NCBI GenBank assembly: GCA_016710685.1
Contig: JADJVC010000010.1
Span: 62,001-126,000, forward strand
DNA from: Flavobacteriales bacterium
Lineage (GTDB): Bacteria > Bacteroidota > Bacteroidia > Flavobacteriales_F > PHOS-HE28
Direction: 5' to 3'
DNA length: 64,000 nt
This document shows positions 26,020-35,048 of this stretch, one piece after another (position 1 is the stretch's first letter; the number at the start of each line of letters is the position of its first letter). The notes below the pieces were generated by a model. The model was not told where the DNA came from. It was given only the letters and a program-made list of their open reading frames with translations, and did no database searches. The translations under genes and the position numbers were made by a program.

Positions 26020-27038
26020 GGCGCGAGTTGGCCTAATGCGAGCATAACGCCGCCGGTGATCAGGATGTTCAAAATGGCCAATGGGATCAAGCCTTTCCAG
26101 CCGAGGTTCATCAGCTGGTCGAAGCGGAAACGCGGTAACGTCCACCGCACCCACATAAAGAAAAAGATGAAGAAGAAGGTCTTGGCGAACATGGCGGCCA
26201 CCCCGATGATGGTGATGAGGTTCGGGTCCCAGCCGGTGCTGGCGAGGCCGGGCACATCGTAGCCGCCGAAGTACAGCGTGGCCATCACCGCGCCGCTGAT
26301 GAACATGTTCACGTATTCCGCGAAGAGGTAGAAGCCGAGCTTCATGCTGCTGAATTCCGTGTGGTAGCCGCCCACCAATTCCGTTTCACATTCCGGCATG
26401 TCGAAAGGTGCCCGGTTGGCTTCCGCAAAAGCGCAAACAATGAAGATGAGGAAGCCGAGCGGCTGGCGGATGATGTTCCAGCCGTGCTCCACTTGGTAGT
26501 CCACGATGCCGCCGAGGCTAAGCGTGCCGTTCATCATCACCAATGCCACAATACTGAGGCCCATGGCGAGTTCGTAGCTTACCATTTGGCTGGCCGCACG
26601 GATGGCGCCGAGCAGGGAGAACTTGTTGTTGCTGGCCCAGCCGCCCAGCATGATGCCGTAAACGCCGATGCCCACCATGGCGAAAACGAAGAGGATGCCG
26701 ATCTCCGGGTTGATCCCTTGCAGGCTTACGCTTACGTCGCCGAATTGCAAGGTGCCGCCCCAGGGGATCACCACGCCGGTGATCAATGCGGTTGTCATGG
26801 CTACGGCAGGGCCGAGGAAGTAGAGTGTGCGGTTGGCGCTGGCGGGCACGAAGTCTTCCTTCATGAACATCTTACCACCGTCGGCCAAAGGCTGCAACAA
26901 GCCGAAAGGGCCAGCGCGGTTGGGGCCGATGCGGTCTTGCATGAAGGCGGCCACTTTGCGCTCGCCGTAGGTGGAATACGCGGCCACGGTAAGGGTGATC
27001 ACGAAGAGGACGAGCAGGAAGATCGCGGTGGGGATCAT
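26016..27038 (-). CDS. nuoH: NADH-quinone oxidoreductase subunit H
   Basis: 340 residues with eight or so helices. Signature regions: YGERKVAAFMQDRIGPNRAG near the N-terminus, WASNNKFSLLGAIRAASQMVSYE and EANRAPFDMPECETELVGGYHTE, which line the quinone chamber. NuoH sits at the junction of the peripheral and membrane arms. Start overlaps the nuoG stop by ATGA, end overlaps the nuoI start, so the three are translationally coupled. Confidence 0.97.
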   Translation of the reverse strand: MIPTAIFLLVLFVITLTVAAYSTYGERKVAAFMQDRIGPNRAGPFGLLQPLADGGKMFMKEDFVPASANRTLYFLGPAVAMTTALITGVVIPWGGTLQFGDVSVSLQGINPEIGILFVFAMVGIGVYGIMLGGWASNNKFSLLGAIRAASQMVSYELAMGLSIVALVMMNGTLSLGGIVDYQVEHGWNIIRQPLGFLIFIVCAFAEANRAPFDMPECETELVGGYHTEFSSMKLGFYLFAEYVNMFISGAVMATLYFGGYDVPGLASTGWDPNLITIIGVAAMFAKTFFFIFFFMWVRWTLPRFRFDQLMNLGWKGLIPLAILNILITGGVMLALGQLAP

Positions 27039-28048
27039 CGGTTCTTCTTGGCGGGTTTCAGGTGGGCCAGTTCGGGTACGTTGGGCGTGCCGCTGTCCAG
27101 CACTTTCTGTTCGGTCTTGCGCACGTAATGGCCTTGGGAGATCACGCTGTGGCGGTCCAGCTTGCGTGGCCCTTCAACGGTCCAGTCGCTGAGTTGTTTC
27201 TTCTCGAAGCGGCAGGTGTTGCAGATGAATTCTTCCACTTCGCCCCACTGGTCTTTGCGACCGGTAACGCGCAACACTTCCTGACCTTTCAGCCACACCA
27301 CGGTCTTGCCGCTGCACTTGTCGCAGTTGCGGTGGGCATCCACCGGCTTGGTGATCCAAACGCGGGCGCTGAAGCGGAACGTGCGGTCGGTCAACGCGCC
27401 CACGGGGCACACATCGATCATGTTCCCGCTGAAATCGTTGTCAATGGCTTGTTCGATGTAGGTGCTGATCTCGGCCACATCGCCGCGGTTGATCACGCCG
27501 TGCACGCGGCCGTCGGTGATCTGCTCGGCCACTTTCACGCAGCGGTAGCAGAGGATGCAGCGCGTCATGTGCAGCTTGATCGTTTCCCCGATGTCGATGG
27601 GGTCGAAGGTGCGGCGCTCGAATTGATAGCGGCTGGTGGCAAGGCCGTGTTCGTAAGAAAGGTCCTGCAAGTGGCACTCCCCGGCCTGGTCGCAAATGGG
27701 GCAGTCCAGCGGGTGGTTGATCAGTAGGAATTCGGTAATACCGCTGCGGGCATCGAGCAGCTCGTCGTTGATGGTGTTCTCCACCACCATGCCGTCCATC
27801 ACATTGGTGCGGCAGCTCACAACAGGCTTCGGCATGGGTCGCGGATCGCGATCGCTGCCCTTCACCACCTTCACGATGCAGGTGCGGCAATATCCGCCGC
27901 TGCCCTTGAGGTTGGTGTAAAAACACATGGTGGGCGGGGCCACATGGCGGTCGGCGCTGTTGCGCTCGCCGATCATTCGGGCGGCCTGCAGGATCGTGGT
28001 ACCCTCCGGGACCTCGATCTCGATGTTGTCTATGGTAACCTTTGGCAT
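27035..28048 (-). CDS. nuoG: NADH-quinone oxidoreductase subunit G, short Bacteroidota form
   Basis: 337 residues from MPKVTIDNIEIEVPEG. The 2Fe-2S ferredoxin domain has MCFYTNLKGSGGYCRTCIV, followed by the His-Cys N5 cluster region (HPLDCPICDQAGECHLQD) and a 4Fe-4S set (CILCYRCVKVAEQ ... CPVGAL). Like other Bacteroidota NuoG it ends after about 340 residues without the large molybdopterin-like domain, so it is not truncated. The C-terminal 110 residues hold another Cys set (NCDKCSGKTVVWLKG, CNTCRFEKK). First gene of the block; nuoE and nuoF are not upstream. Confidence 0.93.
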   Translation of the reverse strand: MPKVTIDNIEIEVPEGTTILQAARMIGERNSADRHVAPPTMCFYTNLKGSGGYCRTCIVKVVKGSDRDPRPMPKPVVSCRTNVMDGMVVENTINDELLDARSGITEFLLINHPLDCPICDQAGECHLQDLSYEHGLATSRYQFERRTFDPIDIGETIKLHMTRCILCYRCVKVAEQITDGRVHGVINRGDVAEISTYIEQAIDNDFSGNMIDVCPVGALTDRTFRFSARVWITKPVDAHRNCDKCSGKTVVWLKGQEVLRVTGRKDQWGEVEEFICNTCRFEKKQLSDWTVEGPRKLDRHSVISQGHYVRKTEQKVLDSGTPNVPELAHLKPAKKNR

Positions 28049-28128
28049 AGCCGGGCCTTTGTGGGTCGTAGGCCCTTGGAGCGCAAAGAAACGCAAGCAG
28101 GGGGATAAAAGCGAACCCGGTCTGATAT

Positions 28129-28255
28129 TCACCGCCAAGGCGCCAAGGGCGCAAAGCATTTGGCCACAGGTCGGTTGGCGTTTACGCTTCGGAAGTCCGT
28201 TGGTTCAACTGTATTTAGGGTTCTAATTCTTGGCGTTCTTAGCGTCTTGGCGGTA
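28129..28255. repeat. Intergenic inverted repeat, member of the GCGGTAAAAAC family
   Basis: Arms 28129-28156 (ACCGCCAAGGCGCCAAGG) and 28229-28255 (CGTTCTTAGCGTCTTGGCGG) pair imperfectly around a 70-nt loop. It lies between the DUF1003 gene end and the nuoG start. Confidence 0.7.
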
Positions 28256-28261
28256 AGAACC

Positions 28262-28828
28262 CTACCGCCCACCCGCCAGCTTTGCCAACCGGTGCTCCAT
28301 GTCCGTGAGCACTTTGAACTGCTTTTCCTGTACTTCTGAGATCGAGCGGACCTCGTCTTGTAGCAGTAAGTCCATCTTCTGGTGAAGGCTGCGCAGTTCC
28401 AACTCAGCTTTTAGGTTGATCAGGTAATCGTTCTCGCTGCGTTTGCGGTCTTTTTCTTCCTGCCTGTTCTGGCTCATCATAATTACCGGGGCCTGCAAAG
28501 CCGCCACGCAAGAGAGTATCAAGTTCATCAGGATGAAGGGGTAGGGGTCGAAATTGTCGCCCTTCGGAGCCATTGAATTGTAGAGGATCCAGGCACCGAG
28601 AATGATGAAAAACGAAACGATGAATGTCCAGCTACCGCCGAACGATGCCACCTTGTCCGCCAAGCGTTGGCCTCTCGAGATCTCCTCGTGTGGCGGGTTA
28701 GCAAGGTTGTTAATGATCAGCTCCTGCTCGTCGATCGCATCCTTCACAATGCCTTGCAGCTTCTGCATCCGCTCGTTCCGGGCTGTGAGGAGTTCGTCCA
28801 GCTCGCTGTGTTTTTTCGTCCGTGCCAT
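28262..28828 (-). CDS. DUF1003 membrane protein
   Basis: 188 residues from MARTKKHSELDELL; an open frame upstream would start inside a repeat. The DUF1003 core has RLADKVASFGGSWTFIVSFFIILGAW and DPYPFILMNLILSCVAALQAPVIMMSQNRQ, two helices, then a Glu/Lys-rich cytoplasmic coiled coil (RKRSENDYLINLKAELELRS). Function unknown; the family is often linked to stress or cyclic-nucleotide genes. Flanked on both sides by intergenic inverted repeats. Confidence 0.9.
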   Translation of the reverse strand: MARTKKHSELDELLTARNERMQKLQGIVKDAIDEQELIINNLANPPHEEISRGQRLADKVASFGGSWTFIVSFFIILGAWILYNSMAPKGDNFDPYPFILMNLILSCVAALQAPVIMMSQNRQEEKDRKRSENDYLINLKAELELRSLHQKMDLLLQDEVRSISEVQEKQFKVLTDMEHRLAKLAGGR

Positions 28829-28874
28829 GGGGTGAAGATCGGGGGAAAAGCGGACTGCAAGGAAACGCAGATTC

Positions 28875-28988
28875 AACCGCAACGACGCAACGGCGCAACG
28901 GTGGCGCAACGAAATGCAAGGGAGCATAGCGCACATATATCAGATGCTCCCCAAAGCGTTGCGTGTATTTCTTAGCGCCGTTGCGGTG
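28875..28988. repeat. Intergenic inverted repeat, second member of the family
   Basis: Arms 28875-28900 (AACCGCAACGACGCAACGG) and 28957-28988 (TTAGCGCCGTTGCGGTG) around a 56-nt loop. A partial third unit (CGTGTTCTTAGCGTCC) follows at 29079-29102, just before the amidotransferase start. Confidence 0.7.
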
Positions 28989-29116
28989 AAAACCTCTTCT
29001 CCGCGTTTTTAACTGCCGCAGGCACGTCTCCGCGCGCCTGCCTGCCGAAGGCATGGCTTTGCGGTTGAAACTTCTTCTTCGTGTTCTTAGCGTCCTTTGT
29101 GGTACAACCCACCCCC

Positions 29117-29974
29117 ATGTGCCGCTTCCTCGCCTACCTCGGTGCCCCCATCAGCATGGGCGAGCTCCTCTATGATCCCTCGGATTCGATCATCAAGCAG
29201 AGCTACGCCGCGCGCGAGATCGAGGAGCCCCTCAACGGCGACGGCTTCGGTGTGGGATGGTATCATCACGATCGCAGCCCCGACCCGGCGGTGTTCGTGA
29301 GCGTAACACCGGCGTGGAGCAACCGCAACCTCCGTTCCATGGCCCCGAAAGTGGGTTCACGTTGCATTGTAGCTCATGTGCGCGCCGCCAGCGTGGGGTC
29401 CGTCGCGGAAGCCAATTGCCATCCGTTCAACTATCAGGACCGGTTGATGATGCACAACGGCGGTGTAGAGAACTTCAGCCGGATGAAGCGCGACCTTTCC
29501 AACCTGCTTTCCGAGGAAATGTTCCTCTGGATCAAAGGCCAGACGGACAGCGAGCACCTCTTCGCTCTGTTTTTGGACCACCTGCGGAAAGCGGGCGAAA
29601 AACCGACAACCGACCAAGTGGCCGATGCCTTCGAGGCCATGATCACCGACCTGAAAAAGCTGATGGCCGCGCACGCCATCAACGAACCGGCCTACCTCAA
29701 CATGGTCTACACCGATGGCCGCATCGCCGTAGGCCTGCGCTACGTTACCGACCGCAGTGCCGCGCTAACCATGTACTACAGTGAAGGCAAAAAGTACATC
29801 TGCACGGACAACGTCTGCCACATGGTGCGCGGCGTGGACAAAAAGGAACATGCGGCGATGATCGTCTCGGAAAAGCTTACCGACATCGCTGATGATTTCA
29901 TTGAAGTGCCAGCTCAGCACTTCGTCTTTGTGGGTGCGGACTTGGCGGTGAAGTTGCGGGCGGTGGTGGGGTAG
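29117..29974 (+). CDS. Class II glutamine amidotransferase (YafJ/EgtC-like)
   Basis: 285 residues from MCRFLAYLG; after removal of Met1, Cys2 is the N-terminal nucleophile, which fixes this start. Glutaminase-fold motifs: GDGFGVGWYHHD, CIVAHVRAASVGSVAEANCHPF and MMHNGGVENFSRMKRDL. It hydrolyses glutamine or a gamma-glutamyl substrate; EgtC-type members remove the glutamyl group in ergothioneine synthesis, but no egt genes are visible. Cytoplasmic. Confidence 0.92.
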   Translation: MCRFLAYLGAPISMGELLYDPSDSIIKQSYAAREIEEPLNGDGFGVGWYHHDRSPDPAVFVSVTPAWSNRNLRSMAPKVGSRCIVAHVRAASVGSVAEANCHPFNYQDRLMMHNGGVENFSRMKRDLSNLLSEEMFLWIKGQTDSEHLFALFLDHLRKAGEKPTTDQVADAFEAMITDLKKLMAAHAINEPAYLNMVYTDGRIAVGLRYVTDRSAALTMYYSEGKKYICTDNVCHMVRGVDKKEHAAMIVSEKLTDIADDFIEVPAQHFVFVGADLAVKLRAVVG

Positions 29975-30162
29975 TGAACAACGGTCGTACCTGAGCGAAT
30001 ATCGCTGGTGTTTCTCGGCGTCTCTGTGCCAGTCCACTCTCTTCCTCTTCTCCCCTCTGTGTTCCTCCGTGCCTCCGTGTCTCTGTGGTGTAAAACACGC
30101 TCCGCGTCTCTGTCTCCACTAACAAACAGAACCCGACCTTTGCGCCGCAATTGCTTTCTACC

Positions 30163-31473
30163 ATGACCGAAGAACTCACCAAGAGCCAGGAGCTTATCGC
30201 CCGCCGCAAGTCCGCCATCCCTAACGGGGTCGGCATGTTCAACCACGCCACGGCCGTAAAGGCTGAAGGCGCCATCATCACCGATGCGGACGGCCGCGAA
30301 CTGATCGACTTTGCCGGTGGCATCGGCGTAGTGAACGCCGGCCACTGCCCACCACCGGTGGTGAAAGCTATCCAAGAGCAGGCTGCGAAATTCCTGCACG
30401 TCAGCTTCAACGTGGCGAGTTACGAGCCTTACATCGCGCTCTGCGAAAAGTTGAACGCACTGCTTCCGCACGGCGGACCCACTAAAACGCTGTTGGTGAG
30501 CACCGGCGCAGAAGCCGTTGAAAACGCTGTGAAGATCGCGCGACAGGCAACTGGTCGCCAAGGCGTGCTCTGTTTCACCGACGCATTTCATGGTCGCACG
30601 TTGATGGCCATGACGCTCACCAGCAAGGTGGGCTACAAGCCGAACAGCGGGCCGTTTGCGCCGGAAGTTTACCGCACGCAGTTCCCGAATTTCTACCGCT
30701 ACGGCGCGGGCCGCAGTGAAGCAGCATTCGTGAAGGACGAGCTGCATCGCTTGCATGAATTGTCGCACAACACCGTTGCACCGGAGAATCTCGCGGCAGT
30801 GATCGTGGAGCCGGTACAGGGTGAAGGCGGTTTCAATGTGATCCCGAAAGAATACCTCCAGGGCCTGCGGAAGTGGTGCGACGAGAACGGCATCCTGCTC
30901 ATTCTGGACGAGATCCAGAGCGGCTTCGGGCGCACCGGTGCTTGGAGCGCGTTTGAGCAGTTGGGCGTTCAACCGGACATCAGCACCTGGGCGAAGAGCC
31001 TCGGCAGCGGCCTGCCGATCGCAGCGGTGGTGGGCCGTGCGGAAGTGATGGACGCAGCCGGTCCGAGCAGCATTGGCGGCACTTACATCGGCAGTCCGAT
31101 TAGTTGCGCAGCGGCGCTGGCCACACTCAAGTACATGGAGGAGATCGACATCAACGCGAAAGGCCGGCATGTTGGCGAAGTGATCCGCAAGCGCTTCGAA
31201 AAGATGCAAGCGAAACACAAATGCATCGGCGATGTGCGCGGCTTGGGTGCCATGATGGCCATGGAGTTCGTGCACGACGGCGACCCGCAAAAACCCGATG
31301 CCGACACTTGCGGCAAGCTGATGGCCGCATGCGCAAAACGCAACCTCATTGTGATCAACGCAGGCACCGAAAAGAACATCATCCGCGTACTCTGCCCACT
31401 TGTGATCAGCGATGAGCTGTTGAACAAGGGGCTGGACATCATGGAGGAGGAACTGGATAAGATCTTCGGGTAG
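30163..31473 (+). CDS. gabT: Class III PLP aminotransferase, 4-aminobutyrate type
   Basis: 436 residues. Motifs: GRELIDFAGGIGVVNAGHCPPPVV, STGAEAVENAVKIAR, FTDAFHGRTLMAMTLTSK, LDEIQSGFGRTG with the PLP-ring Asp, and the Schiff-base Lys278 in STWAKSLGSGLPIAAVVG. These fit GabT (4-aminobutyrate to succinate semialdehyde with 2-oxoglutarate), though ornithine-like or 5-aminovalerate substrates cannot be excluded. Start chosen at MTEELTKSQE; a Met four codons earlier exists. The nitrilase-fold gene follows. Confidence 0.88.
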   Translation: MTEELTKSQELIARRKSAIPNGVGMFNHATAVKAEGAIITDADGRELIDFAGGIGVVNAGHCPPPVVKAIQEQAAKFLHVSFNVASYEPYIALCEKLNALLPHGGPTKTLLVSTGAEAVENAVKIARQATGRQGVLCFTDAFHGRTLMAMTLTSKVGYKPNSGPFAPEVYRTQFPNFYRYGAGRSEAAFVKDELHRLHELSHNTVAPENLAAVIVEPVQGEGGFNVIPKEYLQGLRKWCDENGILLILDEIQSGFGRTGAWSAFEQLGVQPDISTWAKSLGSGLPIAAVVGRAEVMDAAGPSSIGGTYIGSPISCAAALATLKYMEEIDINAKGRHVGEVIRKRFEKMQAKHKCIGDVRGLGAMMAMEFVHDGDPQKPDADTCGKLMAACAKRNLIVINAGTEKNIIRVLCPLVISDELLNKGLDIMEEELDKIFG

Positions 31474-31479
31474 GAATTG

Positions 31480-31572
31480 AACCGCAACGGCGCGACGACG
31501 CAACGGGAACGCCACGCATGAAAAAATCTACAACAACGTTGCGCCTTCGTTGCGTCGTAGCGCCGTTGCGGT
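31480..31572. repeat. Intergenic inverted repeat, best-paired member
   Basis: Arms 31480-31506 (AACCGCAACGGCGCGACGA...) and 31548-31572 (...TGCGTCGTAGCGCCGTTGCGG) differ by one position across about 24 bp around a 41-nt loop. It sits between gabT and the next gene, whose ATG is 12 bp further. Confidence 0.8.
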
Positions 31573-31584
31573 AAAAACAAAACC

Positions 31585-32544
31585 ATGAAACCATTCTCCA
31601 TAGCCGGTATCCAAATGCGCGTCAGCGCCTCCTACAGCAACGTGGAGGCCATGAAGCTGAAGCTCAACATCCTCATGCACCTCTATCCTTGGGTGGACAT
31701 GGTGGTGTACAGCGAGCTCTGCGCTTACGGCCCGTTGGCACATCACTCGCTAACCCGCATCGAGGATTTCGAGGAGCCGATGCAGGAATTGGCGCGCAAG
31801 CACAAGGTGTGGCTGTTGCCGGGCTCGGTGTTTCATACGGTGGAAGGCAAGATCTACAACACCGCCAGTGTGATCGATCCGCAGGGCAACGTGGTGAAGC
31901 GCTACCGGAAGATGTTCCCGTTCTATCCGTATGAGGTGGGCGTAACGCCCGGACATGAGTTCTGCCTGTTCGACGTGCCGGACGTGGGTCGCTTCGGCGT
32001 GAGCATCTGCTACGACATGTGGTTCCCGGAGACCACGCGCACCTTGGTGGTCAATGGCGCTGAGGTGATCCTGCACCCAACGCTCACGGGCACGATCGAC
32101 CGGGAGATCGAGCTCAGCATTGCACGGGCCACCGCCGCCATGAACCAGTGCTACTTCTTCGACATTAACGGACTGGACGCGGGTGGCAGCGGTCGTAGCA
32201 TCATCTGTGGACCGGAAGGCCGTGTGATGTACCAGGCGCAGAACAACGAAGAGATGATCCCGATCGAGATCAACTTGGAGAAAGTGCGCCGCAGCAGGGA
32301 GCTTGGCCTGTTGCGTTTGGGCCAGCCGCTGAAGAGCTTCCGCGACCACTTGGGCGATTTCGATATTTACCGGAAAGACGTGCCGAAGCCTTACCTTGAC
32401 AGCCTCGGACCTTTGATCAAGCCACAGCGGGTGAAAGAACTCGGCGACCTGCAGATCCAAGAAGAAGCCGCTGTGGTACCGGGTAAGCCGGCGTACACGA
32501 CCTCCATCCCGACCGGAGGAACAGGGCCGGGATCGATAACCTAA
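31585..32544 (+). CDS. Carbon-nitrogen hydrolase (nitrilase superfamily)
   Basis: 319 residues with the catalytic triad Glu44 (VYSELCAYG), Lys109 (VVKRYRKMFPFYP) and Cys142 (GVSICYDMWFPETTR). It resembles the aliphatic amidase/formamidase branch in the long C-terminal tail with loops (LGDFDIYRKDVPKPYLDSLG). Cytoplasmic amide hydrolase; substrate not predictable. Its neighbours gabT and a VOC protein suggest amine or amide catabolism, but only by position. Confidence 0.88.
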   Translation: MKPFSIAGIQMRVSASYSNVEAMKLKLNILMHLYPWVDMVVYSELCAYGPLAHHSLTRIEDFEEPMQELARKHKVWLLPGSVFHTVEGKIYNTASVIDPQGNVVKRYRKMFPFYPYEVGVTPGHEFCLFDVPDVGRFGVSICYDMWFPETTRTLVVNGAEVILHPTLTGTIDREIELSIARATAAMNQCYFFDINGLDAGGSGRSIICGPEGRVMYQAQNNEEMIPIEINLEKVRRSRELGLLRLGQPLKSFRDHLGDFDIYRKDVPKPYLDSLGPLIKPQRVKELGDLQIQEEAAVVPGKPAYTTSIPTGGTGPGSIT

Positions 32545-32573
32545 AACAGCCAGCCGGGCTACGGCAATAAACA

Positions 32574-33104
32574 ATGGGAAGCACAGCAAGCAACAGCATC
32601 AGCGCAGCAATGAAGAAGTTCACGGCGCTGAAGGATTACGTGACCTGGTTCGAAATTCCGGCCTACGACATGGACCGCGCGAAAGTGTTTTACGACCATG
32701 TTTACGGTATCCAAATGGAGACCTCACGTACCGGAGAGTTTGCCATGGCGTATTTCCCTGCCGACCAAGGCATCGGTGGTGCTGTTGTACAAGGCCCGGG
32801 CTGCATGCCGAACGACACTGGAGCGTTGATCTACCTCAATGCCGGACCGAATTTGGAATTGCTTCTGGAGCGCGTTGCCATAGCCGGTGGCCGCGTAATT
32901 ATGGGCCGCACGTTGATCAGCGAAGACTCGGGCTGGTTCGCCTTGTTCATTGACACCGAAGGCAATCGCTTGGCATTGCACGAGCGTCCTGCCGCTAAGG
33001 CTGCTGCACCGAAAGCAAAGCCTGCTGCGGCGGGTAAGCCTGCTGCTAAAAAAGTTGGATCCAAAAAGGTGGCGAAGAAGAAGGGGGTGGCTAAGAAAAA
33101 GTAG
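32574..33104 (+). CDS. VOC (glyoxalase/bleomycin) domain protein with Lys/Ala-rich tail
   Basis: 176 residues; Met13 (MKKFTALKDYVTWFEIP) may be the true start. The first 130 residues form one VOC unit: YVTWFEIPAYDMDRAKVFYDHVYGI, then GAVVQGPGCMPNDTGALIYLNAG, then SGWFALFIDTEGNRLALHE. The last 45 residues are a histone-H1-like repeat of Lys, Ala and Pro (KAAAPKAKPAAAGKPAAKK ... KKKGVAKKK). Most VOC proteins of this type end right after the ALHE motif, so the tail is an extra. It may bind nucleic acid. Confidence 0.85.
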   Translation: MGSTASNSISAAMKKFTALKDYVTWFEIPAYDMDRAKVFYDHVYGIQMETSRTGEFAMAYFPADQGIGGAVVQGPGCMPNDTGALIYLNAGPNLELLLERVAIAGGRVIMGRTLISEDSGWFALFIDTEGNRLALHERPAAKAAAPKAKPAAAGKPAAKKVGSKKVAKKKGVAKKK

Positions 33105-33224
33105 TTGTTAGCGCTTACCAGAGAGTGCATTGCCATCCTGCTTGTAGAGGGTGGCTATAACTATGTGACCCACCCTGGCTCTATCATAGACATGAGGGCG
33201 ATGCAACATCCAAGTTGATGCTAA

Positions 33225-33902
33225 ATGAATTTGCTTAATAAGCTATTTGGTAAAGCAAGAACTGATGACTCCAAGGTCGCTTGCAGATACTGTGAAGCAC
33301 TGATCCTTTCAGCCACGGCCAGATCAACAGGTGGTATCTGCATGCGATGTAAGCGTGAAGGCCCACCTTTTCAATCTGAAGCCGTCAAAAGGGCGTATGC
33401 CACACCCGCCCGATGTCTTTCCGCGTTCGAGACAAAGACCACCGGGGACGCTATTCCGAATGGTACACCCCGTGACCAGTCCGTGCGGCTTCAACTCGGT
33501 TGCAACTGCGGTTCTGACGAGTTTTCAATTCTCGGTTTTCCCATGACTGTTTCTGAAAACCCTTCGATTGATATTTTCGCTGCACCGATCTCCCTTACCT
33601 GCCTTACTTGCCACAAGACCCAGCAGGCATTTAGCCCGGTCCGCGATGGTTACGATGGAGAAGTTGGGTGTTCTGCGGGCTTGTTAGGCACTGGGGAGCC
33701 GGCAAAGTTCCAATGCCCAAAGTGCGAGGGGACTACCCATAAGGCGGCAGTGTCTTTGGGGTACTCGATATCCGATGAGGAGATGGAGGAGGAGAAAGAC
33801 TTTGCGGCAAGGCCGCAAGACTTCTTCACAGAGTTTAGTCTCCATGCCTGCTGTATCACGTGCGGTAACCTCACGGACGTAACGGATTACGAATGTGCCT
33901 AA
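33225..33902 (+). CDS. Uncharacterised protein with CxxC zinc-ribbon motifs
   Basis: 225 residues, no signal peptide. Cys pairs: CRYCEAL near residue 20, CMRCKREG near 39, CLTCHKTQQ near 126, CPKCEGTTH near 164, CCITCGNLT near 214, so three or four zinc knuckles are likely. The codon use and base composition look lower in GC than the neighbours, and the upstream 120 bp contain no clear promoter. I do not recognise the family. It could be a recent arrival. Confidence 0.6.
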   Translation: MNLLNKLFGKARTDDSKVACRYCEALILSATARSTGGICMRCKREGPPFQSEAVKRAYATPARCLSAFETKTTGDAIPNGTPRDQSVRLQLGCNCGSDEFSILGFPMTVSENPSIDIFAAPISLTCLTCHKTQQAFSPVRDGYDGEVGCSAGLLGTGEPAKFQCPKCEGTTHKAAVSLGYSISDEEMEEEKDFAARPQDFFTEFSLHACCITCGNLTDVTDYECA

Positions 33903-33995
33903 CAAAACCTACACCCATTTATACGGGTATTGTGCAAGACCGGATAAGCGGATCTTAGCGACAGCCTGACAACTATCTACGGACTTCTGATCCGA

Positions 33996-34952
33996 TCAGT
34001 GTTCCTTCACCAGCTCGTAAAGCCCCTTGAGATCCGGGGCTAAAACGATCTCGATCCGGCGGTTTTTCGCCTTGTCGTTGGGGTCGGCGGGCTCATACTC
34101 GCCCTTGCCGGCAGCTGTGATGCGTTTGGGGTCCACTTTCGAGCTTTCTTGTAGAATGCGCACAACGCTGGTAGCGCGAAGCACGCTGAGGTCCCAATTG
34201 TCTTTGTATGCACCGCCGCCTAAAACCTTATCGGTATCGGTGTGGCCCTCCACCATAATGTTGAGGTCCTTCTCATTTTCGATCGCCTTGGCCAAATTGC
34301 TCAATGCTTCGCGGCCTTTGGAATCCACCGTGGTGCTTCCGCTGGGGAAGAGGAGCTTGTTGTCCAAGCTCACGTAGATCTGTCCATCCTTCTGCGTAAC
34401 GGTCAATCCTTTTCCTTCGAAACTGGTGAGGGCTTGGCTCACGCGATCTTTCAGCGCTTTCATGGCTTGGTCCTTTTTCTCCAGCTCCGCTTGCAGGTCG
34501 GCCAGTTTGGCTTCACGGTCTTTCAGGGAAACAGCGAGCACACCAAGTGAATCTTCCTTGTTCTGCAGCTTCAGGCGGTTGGCCTCCAAGTCGGTAAGCA
34601 GTTTGCGGTTCTCGTTATTTCCCCCGGCCACCAGCAGGTTGTACTTATCCAGCAGTTCGTTGTTCAGCGCGTTGATCTTGTCGTACTGGGTGGTCATGTG
34701 GCGCAGGCTGGTGCCCAAGGTTAGCGTGTCGCGTTCCAGCATGTCCTTCCGACGGGAGATGTCCTCCATGCTTACCTGCTGGTCCTTCATGGCGGCATCG
34801 GCCTGTTGGGCCTTGCTAAGCGCGGAGGTTTCGTTCTCCTGCATGGCCTTGTAGCGGGCGTTCAGCTCCTCGTACTTGCGGGCGGGCACACAGGCGCAGA
34901 GCAATGCGATGGCGGCGAAAGAATAAGTGACGACGTTGCGGATCGGGGTCAT
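33996..34952 (-). CDS. OmpA family lipoprotein with coiled coil
   Basis: 318 residues from MTPIRNVVTYSFAA, lipobox LLCAC. A long coiled coil spans about residues 30-170 (DMLERDTLTLGTSL, QLLDKYNLLVAGGNNENRKLL-like heptads), then an OmpA C-terminal domain that binds peptidoglycan: LFPSGSTTVDSKGREALSNLAKAI, VEGHTDTDKVL, NWDLSVLRATSVVRIL and DPNDKAKNRRIEIVL. Probably links outer membrane and cell wall. The start at 34952 is only 34 bp from the inferred leader of the divergent gene. Confidence 0.9.
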   Translation of the reverse strand: MTPIRNVVTYSFAAIALLCACVPARKYEELNARYKAMQENETSALSKAQQADAAMKDQQVSMEDISRRKDMLERDTLTLGTSLRHMTTQYDKINALNNELLDKYNLLVAGGNNENRKLLTDLEANRLKLQNKEDSLGVLAVSLKDREAKLADLQAELEKKDQAMKALKDRVSQALTSFEGKGLTVTQKDGQIYVSLDNKLLFPSGSTTVDSKGREALSNLAKAIENEKDLNIMVEGHTDTDKVLGGGAYKDNWDLSVLRATSVVRILQESSKVDPKRITAAGKGEYEPADPNDKAKNRRIEIVLAPDLKGLYELVKEH

Positions 34953-35048
34953 TTTGCGTTGTTCTAAAGTTCCCAAAGGTGGCGATTGCTGCGGAAACCG
35001 GCGTTCCCGGATGCAACCTTTTTATGCACATCGCGTTATCTTGGCAAA

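Noticed and set aside
27035..28048. Truncated nuoG pseudogene
   Set aside because: The short form without the molybdopterin domain is normal for Bacteroidota, and the gene overlaps nuoH by ATGA.
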